Of a DNA stretch of 64,000 nucleotides, positions 1 to 11,975 are shown one piece after another. The DNA lies in NCBI GenBank assembly GCA_037951105.1, contig JBAMJV010007393.1, positions 1 through 64,000 of the forward strand, in the 5' to 3' direction. Both the position numbers and the translations under genes were made by a program. This DNA is from Echinarachnius parma. Lineage: Eukaryota; Echinodermata; Echinoidea; Clypeasteroida; Echinarachniidae. The notes beneath the pieces are model-generated. The model did no database searches. It had not been told where the DNA came from and saw only the letters and a list, made by a program, of their open reading frames with translations. Every line of letters starts with the position of its first letter. The first letter of the stretch is position 1.

Positions 1-860
1 AAAATATACATTTTATTTAATCTAATATCGACCAATCATCGGTGATTTTTTCCATATAATTACAACATTAACGTTCAGATATCTTCGGTTAATTTTAGAA
101 TTGCAAGATTTCATATTGTCCCCCAAAACACTTCAAAATCGAATTTCATATTAGTCGGGTGAATTATTGTCACCTGATTCAACCAAAGACCAAACAGATA
201 CATCCTGTTTGTGTTTGTGTGTAAGAAACCAAAAACAAGTTAATTCCATCCGGTCGAGAGTTAAGCACCACAGGAAATTATGTTATGTATATATTTGTCA
301 CAACAATACTGGCAAAGTTATTGTCGGTAATTAATGACCAGATCATAAGGTTGTTGTTATTTACTGTGGATCTAATAGCGTAGCGACGGGGGGGGGGGGG
401 GGGGGGGGGGTGCGCAGGTTCCCCCATAATAATTTGACAACAACAAACAAGACAAATAAGGATCAACATTCTCTAACCAAAAATGGAATTACTTAGTTTG
501 CCACCAATAATGCACGTGCCACCTCCCCCAATCAGTCGGTCCATACTATGCCAAAGTGTAGACATACACTATAACGATTGAGTTACAATTCAATTGAAAT
601 TAGTTTATTAATTTCATAACTCATGTAATAATTACAACAATACAAGTGTGTCTGGGATATTACAAAGAAAGCCGATGGCTTGAAAAAGAATAATTCCCTG
701 GTAAAGCGTAAAATAAAAAAATCTTGATTTAGAAAATAATTTAAAACTAAGAACAATCAAGATATTACGTAATAAATACACATTCATACGAGCAAAACAA
801 GTGAAAGACAAAACCAACAACAACAACAAATACCCAAACAAAGTGTCACGACATTATTAT
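1..860. other. No gene seen; poly-G run
   Basis: AT-rich sequence with a run of about 20 G at 389-410. I see no coding signature or repeat family. Confidence 0.5.
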
Positions 861-861
861 A

Positions 862-1212
862 TCATAAAGACAACACCATCATACTAGTATTGCATATCCG
901 TGACTCAGTCGTGAATGAAGCTATGTCTGCCGATAGAGTCATAGCCTTTATCAAGGCTTCGTGTCTCAAACAAGCAATGACTGCGCTGCATGCAGGGTCA
1001 GGAATGACCGAACGCCTGATGGAGGCTATCTGGCGAGTGGTGAATTCACGTGCGTGTCTCGGCAAATGCCTGTCCAGGGTAGTCGCGCTGTCCAGTCGTT
1101 CCTGCATAATGCATACTATACCGTGCATTCAACTCAGCTCAGACGAGACATGCCTTGTCAAGAGGCTAATAGAGTCACGTCCCAACAATTACAAGGGGCA
1201 CAAATAACCTAG
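862..1212. other. GC-rich block with overlapping open frames, unassigned
   Basis: About 320 bp with clearly higher G+C than its surroundings and open frames on both strands (105 codons on plus, 88 on minus). Neither translation is one I recognise and no clear splice pair frames it. It could be an exon of an unseen gene, a non-coding RNA exon, or a piece of an unknown repeat. It lies about 4.6 kb upstream of the first recognised astacin exon, which lacks its signal-peptide exon, but nothing links the two. Confidence 0.25.
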
Positions 1213-1327
1213 GAGGAAGCATTTAATTAATTTCAGCGGGATATAAAACTCTAATAATAATATGACAAATGTTCCCATCTGAAACGTGGAGTTGAAATAG
1301 TGTGTATGTGCGTGCGTGAGTGAGTGC

Positions 1328-1425
1328 GCGCGCGCGCGTGTGTGTGTGTGTGTGTGTTTGCGTGTGTGCGTATGTGCGTATGTTTGTGTCTATGTGTATG
1401 TTTGTGTGTGTCTGCGTGTGTTTTG
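1328..1425. repeat. (TG)n / (CG)n microsatellite
   Basis: Imperfect TG repeat starting with a CG run. The histidine/threonine- and cysteine/valine-rich open frames here are artefacts of it. From 1445 to about 2290 nothing else is recognised. Confidence 0.9.
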
Positions 1426-2289
1426 TTAACCAACTGCACTCCACAACTACTGTTTTTGTTTCCTACAAATCAAACACGCAAACAAACTAAGAACAAATCT
1501 ACAAACAATCGAATAAACTAAGCAACAAATAAATAAACAAACTAACAAACAAACAGAAATGCAAATGAAAAAAACATTTCCCACATCAAGATCCTCCGTC
1601 CTACGAAATTTCCAAATTGGGGTAGATTTTGGCCGGTTATGCAAGATAGAACCTACATGGGTTCTCCTATATCAAAATTAAAAGAAGAACTGTCAGATCT
1701 AAAAAATGGCATGAAGGGTCATGAGGGTCATGATCGGGCAAAATACATATGTATACATGTACAGTCAAACCTGTGTATATTGAACACATAGGGAAACAAG
1801 AAAGGTTGCCACTTTAGACAGGTGGCCACTTTAGACAAATGCGTCAGTTGAGCGGTCAAATATCAAAACAGCGATGACACATTACACTCTGCGAATGCTG
1901 GTACGTCATTTTCATGTCAATTTTCACTTAGGATATTATTTTGGGTGGAAATAATGAAAGAAGAAAAAAATCAAAATCCGATGTACAGTTGATACATGGT
2001 AAAATAGATTTCTTTAACTAATACACTATCATGGAAACAATCATTATTGAGAACGGATAATATTAACGTTTATTTTATACGTAATAATGTTATATTATAT
2101 ACAACAGAGTCATACAGTAAATAACAGATGAGATAATCTATTACGATTACGCATGCATTTATCTTTAGTTGTTTCACACTGTCGGTCCCGATTATCTATA
2201 AATATAAAAGTTTTGTATCAAGTTTGCCACAACATGTTGATACCTTTATCATTATATATATAATTCCATACATCCCCTAGCAATACAGA

Positions 2290-3650
2290 CATTTCCTGCC
2301 ATGTTGTCTGATCCATTAAACTGCAAAAGGTTTTTCCAAAGGTCATATTTGAGACTCCAATCATATACTAATATCATTTTAAGATTGTTATGAATGATGT
2401 GAGTTTTTCATTCAAAAACAAAACACTGTTTACCTAGTAAAAACAGAAAACTGGAAAAGTGAAAAGTTAAATGTTATACTGCCCATTGATTTAATGCTTT
2501 TCAATGCAATCATAAATATCTCCATCATTTTGTAATATCAAAACAAAATTCAAATTTGATGTTTAATATACATTAGCCAAATAACAATGCACATGAGAAG
2601 TTCCGAGTGATTTAGATTAGATTGGACAAAGGTAATGGACCACTTTAATGTTGCTTTAGGTGTCTGGACAAGGATCTAGGAGCCCCCCCCCCCCCCCACA
2701 CGACCCCACCAGACTGATTGACCCCCCCCCCCCCCCCCCCCCCTTATATCCGCCTCGTGCATGCAGAGATTACCACGCTCTGTAACCATGGATATATATC
2801 TTATCCCTAGTATAACATTCGCAACATACACATTCCTCATGTTCGTGAGTGTATTTAAACATGTTTTATCGTATTAATGCACGATGTAAACTTAAAGGCA
2901 ACCATCCCCCAGAACTAAATCTTAGAAGAAAAACAAATAGTTTGACTTGAAATTCCAACACAAATGCAGAACATGGGTGACATTTTTACCATAAAGCGAT
3001 CTATGAACTTCATCATTTCTATTGAAGTTTTTAGTACCTTGTTATTTGGCTAATTATGGTAACATAACTACAGAATAATTAAAAGGGCTTTGATCTTTCA
3101 AATGTCTCCCTAATTATGGAGATTGAGATATTTGTGATTGAATCAAAAGCGTTCCAGGAATGCTGTTCGATTGTGCAAATGTTAGACGGAATCAGTCGGC
3201 AGTAGGTGATAAAAGTCTGACATAAATTTTCAGTGTTTCACTAGGTAAACAGTGTTTTTTCTCAAACCATTGAGAATAATCTTGCAATGGTATATATGAT
3301 TGAGTCTCAAATAACACTCTTGGAAAAATATTATGAAGTTAATGTGTGTAAAGTGTGACTGGAACATAATATATCATGTATTGACTCTTTCAAGTGATCC
3401 AATAAACTTCATAATATTTTCCAGAATTAATATTCGAAGCTTCACTTATAGCATCATAATAGTCTTCTGAAGAATGTGTGTAAGCTTTATGGAAAAGAAC
3501 ACTTTTTAAAAAGTTTGTTTAAAGCTAGTGAAAAGATTGCTCTCAGATTGTATCACCTACTGCCCAATGATTTGGTATACAATCGAAAATTCAGTCATAA
3601 ATATCTCCATAATTGGGGTGACATTCTAAAAAATAAAAACCCACTTCATT
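2290..3650. repeat. Composite inverted-repeat region
   Basis: The text around 3105-3225 (ATTATGGAGATTGAGATATT, later TCGGCAGTAGGTGATA) recurs as an imperfect reverse complement around 3550-3625 (TATCACCTACTGCCC, then ATAAATATCTCCATAATT). A third, direct arm lies near 2470-2545 (ATACTGCCCATTGATTTAAT, ATAAATATCTCCATCATT). This suggests decayed foldback elements. Poly-C runs sit at 2683-2697 and 2725-2744. I see no open frame of note. Confidence 0.5.
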
Positions 3651-3714
3651 ATTAATACGTGTGGTTTGCGGTTGCACCATGTGAGAGGGGAGGATTGGTG
3701 AGTCATGAAAAGGA

Positions 3715-4016
3715 GTGAGTGTATTCTTTCTAGGATAGTCCTAAAAAGGACTGTGGTAGTCCTAGAAAGGACTGTTTGTAGTCCTAGAAAGGACTGTTGG
3801 TGTAGCCCTGAAAAGGACTGTTGGTATTCATTCTAGGAGAGTCCTAAAAAGGACTGTTGTTAGTCCTAGAAAGGACTGTTGATAGTCCTAGAAAGGACGG
3901 TTGGGATAGTCCTGAAAAGGACTGTTGGTATTCTTTCTAGGAGAGTCCTAAAAAAGGACTGTTGGTAGTTCTAGAAAGGACTGTTGGGATAGTCCTGGAA
4001 AGGACTGTTGGTATTG
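3715..4016. repeat. Hairpin minisatellite, about 22-bp unit
   Basis: About a dozen tandem copies of AGTCCTAGAAAGGACTGTTG. The core AGTCCT...AGGACT is itself a palindrome, so each unit can fold as a short hairpin. Every few units the spacer carries TATTCTTTCTAGGAG, giving a larger period of about 110-120 bp. Confidence 0.92.
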
Positions 4017-4019
4017 CGA

Positions 4020-5780
4020 GGAGAGGGTGGATGGTAGGAGGGGCTCGACGTTTCGAATAGGTTGACTATCCGTCGTCACTTCATTCTCCTGTTACAATTA
4101 GCATACACCTTGTTCTTCAAATTTCTGAAAATGAAGAAGTAAACAAATATATAATCAGAGGACCTTGGTAGCCATTCCACCTCATTTTTCTTTTTTTGAT
4201 CGCAATAACCCTTTCCCTACAGAGTTCCCCTAGTCTATCTCTGACAAGTCGATGGGCTTGGACACTGTCCTGAATCTGTCTTAATATTCCTTGCACATGT
4301 CACCTAATGTGTTTCTCCAACTGAGGTATCATCTGAAGGTACATGTTCCTAGTTAATGTTGATTCCTGTGAAGAAAATGGCCTAATGACTTGACCTTCCT
4401 CATAGTTGCTTATCCAAGCTATCCATTTTTGTACGACTGATATAAATATCAGAATTGAATTATGGTGGATGGCAGGCAAGCGCATATTCTTGTTCAATTA
4501 AAATGTACTTAATCATGCATGCTATCAGTGAATGTATTCAGCTAAACGATTCAGTAACTCTTAAACCCAACAAAAATGGTTCAAATTGATGTTTTCATTT
4601 AAGTGTGGCACCATTATTTTACTTTCAAGCTTTCATTCATTAGCCCAAACTTGCAAAAAGTGTTTTTTTGCACTTGTCACCTTCAACCACAGAGAACTCA
4701 GCGACGCATGACATTGCTGATTCAGGAAAGGTGTCAAATTAAAGCTGAATAACTACTCTTTACATCCACGCCTGATTGAAATTATGAGAATGAATCATTT
4801 TTAAATGATTTACCTTTGAACTTTGATTACCTTTTTTTTGTATACACTCTGTATATATAGAGAGATAGAGAGAGGGAGAGAGGGGGCAACGATTGTTATA
4901 ACCCACCTACGTAATAACTAATAATGGAAGGATGACTATATATATCCCCCTTCCCGTTACTCTTTATACCAAACATTAGACAATACACGTGAATATGATT
5001 GCCTTCCTTCTTGAAAAGAGGAAGAGGCGAGATGGTTCACGTGGGCACCACTTTCCTTACATTACGTAACGGTATAATTACATCAAGTGATTAATACTTT
5101 TCTTCCCCCATTTCATTATGACATTATACAATTTGTTCCCCAAATTAGAACTAATTTGGTTGCATCACGCTCTTATTTATATACAATATACACGTCGACC
5201 AAGCGTGTTAAATCTAGCATTTTTCGAGCTATCTCCGACGTCCACGTCGTTAAGAGAAATTTGTATTGAAAATTAAGATTGAAATTGCATGAGCCCGACT
5301 CTTCCATAATAAATACAAGCAACTTCAATCTATAAGTAGCCCTGATATACTGCTATTTTGTAAAAGTAAATTCTCATGTTACTTATCTAGCCTTATACTG
5401 TGAGCGAGATACCAATATTTTGTATTAGACGTTAAGAAATTTGCGAGTGGCACTGTCGAAATGTAAACCAAAATATATATGTGATGCTATTAATCAGAAT
5501 TTCAACATTAAACCTGATAAATCATCATTTCAACATTTGACCAGATTTATGACAGTACAATAAGGGTGTATGATTTGAAAGGCATTATTTGTATCATTAC
5601 GTTTTTTAATCGAAATTCTTCACACATTTGAAGATAATTTGAATTGGCACATTTTATTGTCTAGCACATTTTATCGTCTAGCGTATTTAATTGTCCGTCG
5701 TCATAACATTCCAAATGTTAGTTCATCATGTTTACAATGAGGAATTACGTTTGGATTTTGATTTGCTTTTACTACCTTTC
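4020..5780. other. No gene recognised
   Basis: AT-rich. A minus-strand open frame of 65 codons at 4300-4497 has no recognisable family. The text GACGTTTCGAATAGGTTGAC near 4048 resembles sequence common in old interspersed repeats, but I cannot name one. A short GA-rich run lies near 4857. Confidence 0.4.
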
Positions 5781-5789
5781 GCACCACAG

Positions 5790-5949
5790 GACATTGGTGA
5801 AGTTCAGACGACAGATGGCGTCCTTCCACCCCTTGGTCATCTACCAAACAAACTTAGTTTCTTATCTCGAGCGAAGAGAAAAGCTGTGGCCGTGGACCAT
5901 TTCTGGCCTTATGGAATAGTCCCGTACGAGATGACATCTACTTATGATA
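5790..5949 (+). CDS. Astacin exon: pro-region end and catalytic-domain start
   Basis: Acceptor ACCACAG precedes GAC; donor is GATA|GTATGA. The exon encodes DIGEVQTTDGVLPPLG, then RAKRK (likely furin or tryptic processing) and HFWPYGIVPYEM, the beginning of the mature astacin domain. It ends in phase 1, which matches the next exon (A + AA makes Lys). Confidence 0.85.
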
Positions 5950-8900
5950 GTATGATAAAATTAACTGCCTCTATTTTCCTTTTTTCTTTTCCATTGTTAA
6001 TTGATGCGCATTACTATGGTTGCTAGTTATTGTAAACTGTTAGTTCAGTTTAACTTGTACTTTTTCAAGAATGCGACAGAGTAAAAGGCAGCCACACTTG
6101 TACTCATTTTTTTGTTAAATTGATCATATTTTTCTAGATCAAATAAACAGATACCGGTAATGATAAATTGATTACAAAATATTGCACGAAATCCAAGGCA
6201 GTCAGTACGACCATTGTGAAATCTATTTTCTACACCAAGATTTAAGTTATCGTAAATGTAAATTTTCGCATTTCTTTTACTTCTTTCTTCATGAATCTAA
6301 AGAATGGGGTTTTATACAACCGGGATTACGGCATGGAAAACGGTACTTGTCAAAACATCAGGACTAAGCTGGGTCATAATGATAGACGGTCCATTAAGAA
6401 TGTCACTATTTACAGCAAATATAAAACATTTGAATTAATAGTCATTTAATTTGATAATATATAATTTTATACATGTTCCAATTATTATCTTTTCATCTCT
6501 ATTCAGAAATTGAGAGGCTGGATATATATACGAACGGTATGAAGGCGTGGGAAGAAGGTACTTGTCTCCGTTTCGCTCCGTACACCCGGGATTTAGCGCA
6601 CGACCTTGGTCATACGGACAGACTGCTCTTTGAGAAACGACCCGTGTGTACGTCATTCTTGGGCAGGCGTGTCAAAGGTCGACATCTCATTTCCGCTTGT
6701 CCAGAATGGGTGAGTGTGATATGTTTCGTTTTTAGCGCTGTTCATGTTTACTTTTGTTTTCATCTGTAGAGGTGTTCTAGTCTAGTGGCCAGAGGTGGGA
6801 AAACATGGTAATGACGATTACAGTCCATTACGACTGGATGCCGGATGTCATTTGGACCAGTTAGGTCCATGCTTGGACTGTCGGATAAAACTACCACAGC
6901 TGACATCCGTAACTGGAGGAGACAGACGTGAATTAACCCGTAGTAATGAATAGGCAAGTCATATGCTTCCTACACTTTCCCTAATTCAACTTCCTTCTGG
7001 TTTCTTCCTCGACACAGACGTACACCCTCGTACACGAGCTCGGCCACGCGATCGGCATGCGACATCAACACCAGACACCGAACCGTGACGAGTACATCGA
7101 CATCCACTGGCAGAACATCGACGCCAAAGTCAACCTCAGACAGTCGTTCGGCATCGTGGGCAACCCGTTGTACTACGACATGTCGCTGGCCGGAGCCGTG
7201 CCCTATGACATCCACTCCATCATGCACTATCCGTTCAACGTGAGTTCTGGACACCTTTGATTTCCATTTTACGCAAGACCTGCATACTATACTATGTAGT
7301 CAAACAGATACACGCGGCGTAAATGCGAGGGCGAAGTGGTTATAGGAACAGGCTAACATGATGTCCATAATGAGGAGGAAAAGTGTCGTCTCACCCTATC
7401 GGAGTTGCGTATATAGACGGACTGGGTGACGAGATAATTGCATAGTTTGGTGCCGGGTCGCCGCGTTTGGTGCCAATTCGGGTATCGAGTTGGCACGGGT
7501 TTAAAGTTAGGTGTCGAGTTGGCTGCTGAGTAGGGTAATGAAATGGTTGACGAGTCGGGTGTCACGTTAGGTGTCGAGTAGGCTGCTGGGTTGGGTGACG
7601 GGTTACGTGACGAGTAGGGTGACGGAAATGGGTAGCGAGTTGGGTGACCGGTAGGGTGACGAAACGGTTGACGAGTCGGGTGCCACGTTGCGTGTCGATT
7701 CGAGTAATGATTTGGGTGACGAAAATAGTTGACTAGATGGGTGACAAGTAGGGTGACGGAATGTTTGGCGAGTCAGATATCGAGTTTGGTGTTGAGTTGA
7801 GTGTCGAGTTGGCCTGCTGGTTTACGAGTTGGTGGACAAGTGGGGTGACGAGTTGCGTGAAAAGTTGGGTGACGAGTCGGGTAACACGTAGGGTGACGAA
7901 TTCAGTAATGAGCCGGGTGGCGAGTTGGTTGGCGAGATGAATGACGAGTTGGTGGACAAATAGGGTGACGAGTTGGATGACTAGTCTGGTGACAAGTTGG
8001 TTGACGAGTTGGATGACAAGTCGGGTGACACGTAGGGTGACACGAATTCGGTGATAAGTTGGGTGGCGAGTTGGCTGAGGAGATGGATGACGAGTTGGTG
8101 GACAAATAGGGTGACGAGTTGGATGACTAGTCTGGTAACGAGTTGGTTGACGAGTTGGATAACACGTAGGGTGACGAATTAGGTGATGAGTTGGGTGGCG
8201 AGTTGGTTGGCGAGATGGATGACGAGTTGGTGGACAAATAGGGTGACGAGTTGGATGACTAGTCTGGTGACAATTTGGTTGACGAGTTGGATGACAAATC
8301 GGGTGACACGTAGGGTGACACTAATTCGGTGATGAGTTGGGTGGCGAGTTGGCTGAGGAGATGGATGACGAGTTGGTGGACAAATAGGGTGACGAGTTGG
8401 ATGACTGGTGACAAGTTGTCTGGTGACAGATGTCTGGATGTCTGGTGACAGATGTCTGGTGACAGATGTCTGGTGACAAGTTGGTCGACGAGTTGGATGA
8501 CGAGTTGGGTGACGAGTTGGTTGACGAGTTGGATAACACGTAGGGTGACGAATTAGGTGATGAGTTGGGTGGCGAGTTGGTTGGTGAGATGGATGACGAG
8601 TTGGTGGACAAATAGGGTGACGAGTTGGATAACTAGTCTGGTGAAAAGTTGGTTGACGAGTTGGATGACGAGTTGGATGATGAGTTGGGTGACACGTAGG
8701 GTGACGAATTATGTGATGAGTTGGATGGCGAGTTCGGTGACGGGTTGTTGGACAAGAAGGGTGACGAGTTGTGGAAAGGTTGGGTGAAACATTTAGCGCC
8801 GAGCTTTAAATCGGAAAACCCTAGCGAGATTAACATGTTAAAATTTAACATGTTTAACTTATATTATGGTATTAGTTTATTCGCATTGCACTCGTGTGAA

Positions 8901-9276
8901 TTTAAACCATGCTTGCACCACACGTCGTTAAATTAATAATTCCTGATTTCCCATTTCAAAAGCTTGGCACTCAACACGGTTATCTATATCAAAAGTCCTA
9001 ATCGCTATCTCACACATTATTTTCCAGGCATTTTCAAAGGACTTTTCGCTACCGACGATCACGGTTCGAGGACGACCCGACCTCGTGCTTGACTGGCGGA
9101 CCAAGCCCAGCTTCCTCGATCTTAAGCTCGTCAACCTCATGTACCGCTGCACAGACTACTGCAAGGTCAAAGTTCACTGCCATAATGGCGGCTTCCAGAG
9201 CTCGATAGACTGCAGCGTCTGCGTCTGCCCAGCCACTCACTGGGGGCGCTATTGCGAGAGACTGGCGAAGAAATAA
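5790..9276 (+). CDS. Astacin-family zinc metalloprotease with EGF module (3' four exons)
   Basis: A secreted zinc endopeptidase of the astacin (M12A) family. Four exons join with matching phases: 5790-5949 (ends phase 1), 6507-6709, 7018-7239 and 9028-9276 (stop TAA). In order they encode a pro-region tail with the basic processing site RAKR, the start of the catalytic domain (WPYGIVPYEM), the helix and first cysteines (WEEGTC, CTSFLG), the zinc site HELGHAIGMRH, the Met-turn SIMHY, and a C-terminal EGF-like module with six cysteines (CHNGG ... CVCP ... GRYCE). Family members often end in EGF or CUB modules and act in development, hatching or matrix processing; the substrate cannot be told here. 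Oddity: the usual Glu after the third zinc His is Gln (RHQHQ), and the usual RxDRD is PNRD. The signal-peptide exon was not found; exon 5790 starts in phase 0, so at least one exon lies upstream. The catalytic Glu and all three His are present, so the enzyme is probably active. Confidence 0.9.
6507..6709 (+). CDS. Astacin exon: helix A and first disulfide region
   Basis: Acceptor CTCTATTCAG follows a pyrimidine-rich tract; the donor TGG|GTGAGT is near consensus. It encodes ERLDIYTNGMKAWEEGTC, LRF and CTSFLGRRVKG, typical of the astacin N-lobe. It ends in phase 0. Confidence 0.88.
7018..7239 (+). CDS. Astacin exon: zinc-binding site and Met-turn
   Basis: Acceptor CGACACAG, donor AAC|GTGAGT; exactly 74 codons. 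It holds the zinc signature HELGHAIGMRH and the Met-turn SIMHYPFN. The local G+C is far higher than in the flanking introns. Confidence 0.93.
7350..8800 (+). repeat. Minisatellite in astacin intron, unit about 13-19 bp with higher-order repeat
   Basis: The last astacin intron is largely filled by variants of GGTGACGAGTTGG and GACGAGTTGGATGAC. From about 7900 the variants recur in blocks of roughly 130-150 bp (near 7945, 8092, 8220, 8367 and 8596), each containing GAGTTGGTGGACAAATAGGG, so a higher-order unit has been amplified. Open frames on both strands (Trp/Ser-rich and Ser/Asn/Pro-rich) are by-products of the repeat. Confidence 0.9.
9028..9276 (+). CDS. Astacin last exon: C-lobe end and EGF-like module
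   Basis: Acceptor TTTTCCAG, phase 0. AFSKDFSLPTITV continues the astacin C-lobe, LKLVNLMYRC closes it, and a six-cysteine EGF-like module follows (CTDYCKVKVHCHNGG then CVCP then WGRYCERL). The stop TAA is at 9274-9276. A possible polyadenylation signal AATAAA lies near 10041. Confidence 0.9.
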   Translation, partial: AFSKDFSLPTITVRGRPDLVLDWRTKPSFLDLKLVNLMYRCTDYCKVKVHCHNGGFQSSIDCSVCVCPATHWGRYCERLAKK

Positions 9277-11311
9277 GGGAGCCAATCTGACCCAATGTGA
9301 CTGAACACCGAACTCATTTTCTATGTTATCTATGCTGCATTATTGTACACAATTCACCGTTTGGATAGTATCTTACTACATGCATTATTATCGAGACTAT
9401 CTACTCCTGTCACGGGGAAAAGGTCGTATAACAATTCCAAAGTCCTCAATGTTGCATTAGCCTTTAAAACCGTGACATAAACTTCGTCTTTGTTCGTAAA
9501 ACATGAAGTAAAGATAAACTCTTTTATTATAACGGTATTATTATCATATAAGTATATTAGTGTAGGCCTATACCATGTATACAGTAGAGAGAAATTGTAA
9601 CTGTAACAAATATTAACTAACATTACTTTTATACAATGTCATTGGGGTCACTAGGTCAACTCACGAAGGTGATGTAGAGAGGAGGGGTATACTGCATGAC
9701 TATGCCCAGTGTTATGTATATCGCTAATATCTCCCCGCCCCCTGCGCCCTATAACTACATCATCTTACAATTTCATGACACCCCCCCCCCCCCCCCCTCT
9801 CTCTCTCTCCTATTGTTCCAATCCCATTTCTTCTAACACAATCAATATACCGTGCACACTAGATCGTGATAATTTAAAACATTATTTTTCCACTGTGTGT
9901 GCCTTCATATACTATATATTATGAACACTGAACATTCCTTAACTATACTTCATTGTGTGTTGACAAAATAGTGTACGCTTTATTTCACATTTGGCATTAT
10001 ATCGTGGTTGTAAAACTGCTCATCAGTAAATGTGTGTTATAATAAAAAGTCATTAACATGATTGTTTTTTAAAACAGCCAATCTTTGTACAGCGTGAATT
10101 TTATACATTGGAACGATCTTTTAATATTTCAGATGTAAAAAGATGTAAATATATGTGTTTGATTTCAGTGATAAACAAATAATTTGCCCTCAATACAATT
10201 CATTCGGATTGGTGTATGATATATATGGTTCGAATGAAGACCAACCTCGATGTTGAAATGCATTATAATGTGATTCACAGTATACACCGTAATTATAATT
10301 GCCCTACAAATTTACTTTCGGATCGCGCAATCTCCGTAGAAAGCTTGACAACACTGCGCGTGCCAGGATGATAATACGCGCAAAAGTGTTCATTGTCATA
10401 CCCATTGTTACGTCATACCTCTGGATATAACGGCGTTATATTCAGAGGTATGACGTAATTTACGTCATGTTTGAAAATATAACGCTTCTCATCCTTGTAG
10501 CGATGGTCACGTGACAGCATTTTGACCAATCGCACATCAGTATCTATAGGTCATATAATATAAGCAGTTAGTGTATTTGTGATGGTTGTTGCAGCAATAG
10601 CGTCAATAATACAGAATAAAACATGTTTAGAATTATATCATGTTTTATGAAGCTAGCCTAGACCGGAATCATATATGGACTAGAACATAACAGTATACAT
10701 TTATTCTAACTTTCGTTGTAAAACATAGCATAAGTTGCCTCTTCATATAAATATTAGCTTCATCATGTGTATTGTCATATTATATTTATTACAACAATGA
10801 ATGAATGAACAACACGGGGAAGTATTCTCATTTCAAGATTTAATTTAATTTTCTGAATTATTTGATTTCCACACAAGAATGTTGTCCAGACCAAGACATT
10901 ATAACACGTAATCGCATTAACGTGAACAAAATATTAATGGGTTACCAGTACATACATGTACTTACCATTTGTATTGATTCATTATCATTATATTTGTTTA
11001 TAGCGTTGCAATGAAAGGAAGATATCCTGAATTTATATTTACATGGCGTATATACTGAACTTAACGACCTACAACATTACACACGTATTAACATAATATA
11101 CAATCAGAATATAAATGTGTTACTTTTACAAACATCTATCTAGATCTATACGAACATCGTATTACAGACACTTCTGTACAAAAATACATTGAAAATAACA
11201 TAACAATAGTAAAGTAAGTGTAACGTATATAGACAATTCATTATATATATTTTGCAAAAAATGCTGTAGGAAAATTATACATATTTTACTTCATACTTAG
11301 AAATCATATTT

Positions 11312-11350
<39 letters not shown>

Positions 11351-11370
11351 TGATAATCATGTTTGTCTAT
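9277..11370. other. Astacin 3' flank; no further gene seen
   Basis: Contains the likely astacin 3' UTR, with AATAAA near 10041, and a poly-C/CT run at 9781-9810. Apart from the palindrome at 10408-10458 and an (AT)n run near 11317-11348, I see nothing coding. Confidence 0.5.
10408..10458. repeat. 51-bp near-perfect palindrome with CRE-like ends
   Basis: Outer arms TTACGTCATACCTCTG and CAGAGGTATGACGTAA are perfect 16-bp complements. The centre (TATAACGGCGTTATA) is also nearly self-complementary. Each end contains TGACGTAA, a CREB/ATF-like half site. Another TACGTCATG follows within about 10 bp. Confidence 0.85.
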
Positions 11371-11373
11371 TAA

Positions 11374-11738
11374 GGGGATCTATTAATAACAATATTGACA
11401 TGTGCAAAATCTAAATGGGGTTGATAAAGTTCTTATTTCTATAATCTGACATGTCCATTGAATAATGTGTGAAAATTCCATGGTAAATTAATGTCATATG
11501 ACCGAGCAATGAGCGAAAATGCAAAGTGATAAATGCTAACTCGTTGCACTTGATTTATACACAGTACACATTCTCCAGTAGATAATGTCAAATTCGAACA
11601 CTTCAATCATAAACAAATTTTTAACAAAGGAACAAATTGAACAAACCGAAACATGTTCCATGCTTGTACTGGTGATACGAATACAGCGAGGTATGTGGAA
11701 CTGCTAGAGATCTAAGTACGTTTTGTTACTAGATCTCT
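11374..11738 (-). mobile_element. TTAA-flanked MITE, family B, copy 1
   Basis: Ends TTAAGGGGATCTATTAATAA and GTTACTAGATCTCTTTAA. The interior (GACATGTGCAAAATC, ATGACCGAGCAATGAGCGAA, CACAGTACACATTCTCCAGT) matches the copies at 14.8, 34.3, 38.2 and 53.7 kb. About 365 bp with no coding capacity. Orientation is relative to the 34.3-kb copy. Confidence 0.85.
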
Positions 11739-11919
11739 TTAAGAATTTAATTTCAATTTATTTTTATTTTAAAAAGTATGGTTTCTAAAAACTTAACAAA
11801 TTTAAATTGTCCACAATGTTCTTTGCATTTACGATGCGATTAGAACAATATTCATCCTTTTTTTCAGGAACGATGAGCATGTGAAAATAGACATCCTACA
11901 ATAATTATGATTAGAGATG

Positions 11920-11975
11920 ATTATCAATCGTGATAGGCGCTATATAAATCGAGGATATTATTATTATTAGTATGA
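11920..11975 (+). mobile_element. SINE 3' tail fragment
   Basis: GATGATTATCAATCGTGATA followed by GGCGCTATATAAATCGAGGA and TATTATTATTA matches the tail of the SINE at 30.2 kb. Only the 3' end is present. Confidence 0.75.

Noticed and set aside
3715-4016. CRISPR-like array
   Set aside because: Units are contiguous and palindromic without unique spacers, and the DNA is clearly eukaryotic.
4300-4497. Transposase fragment on minus
   Set aside because: Looked vaguely transposase-like, but I could not match any motif or extend the frame.
7902-8851. Ser/Asn/Pro-rich and Trp-rich frames
   Set aside because: Translations of the intronic minisatellite in both directions.
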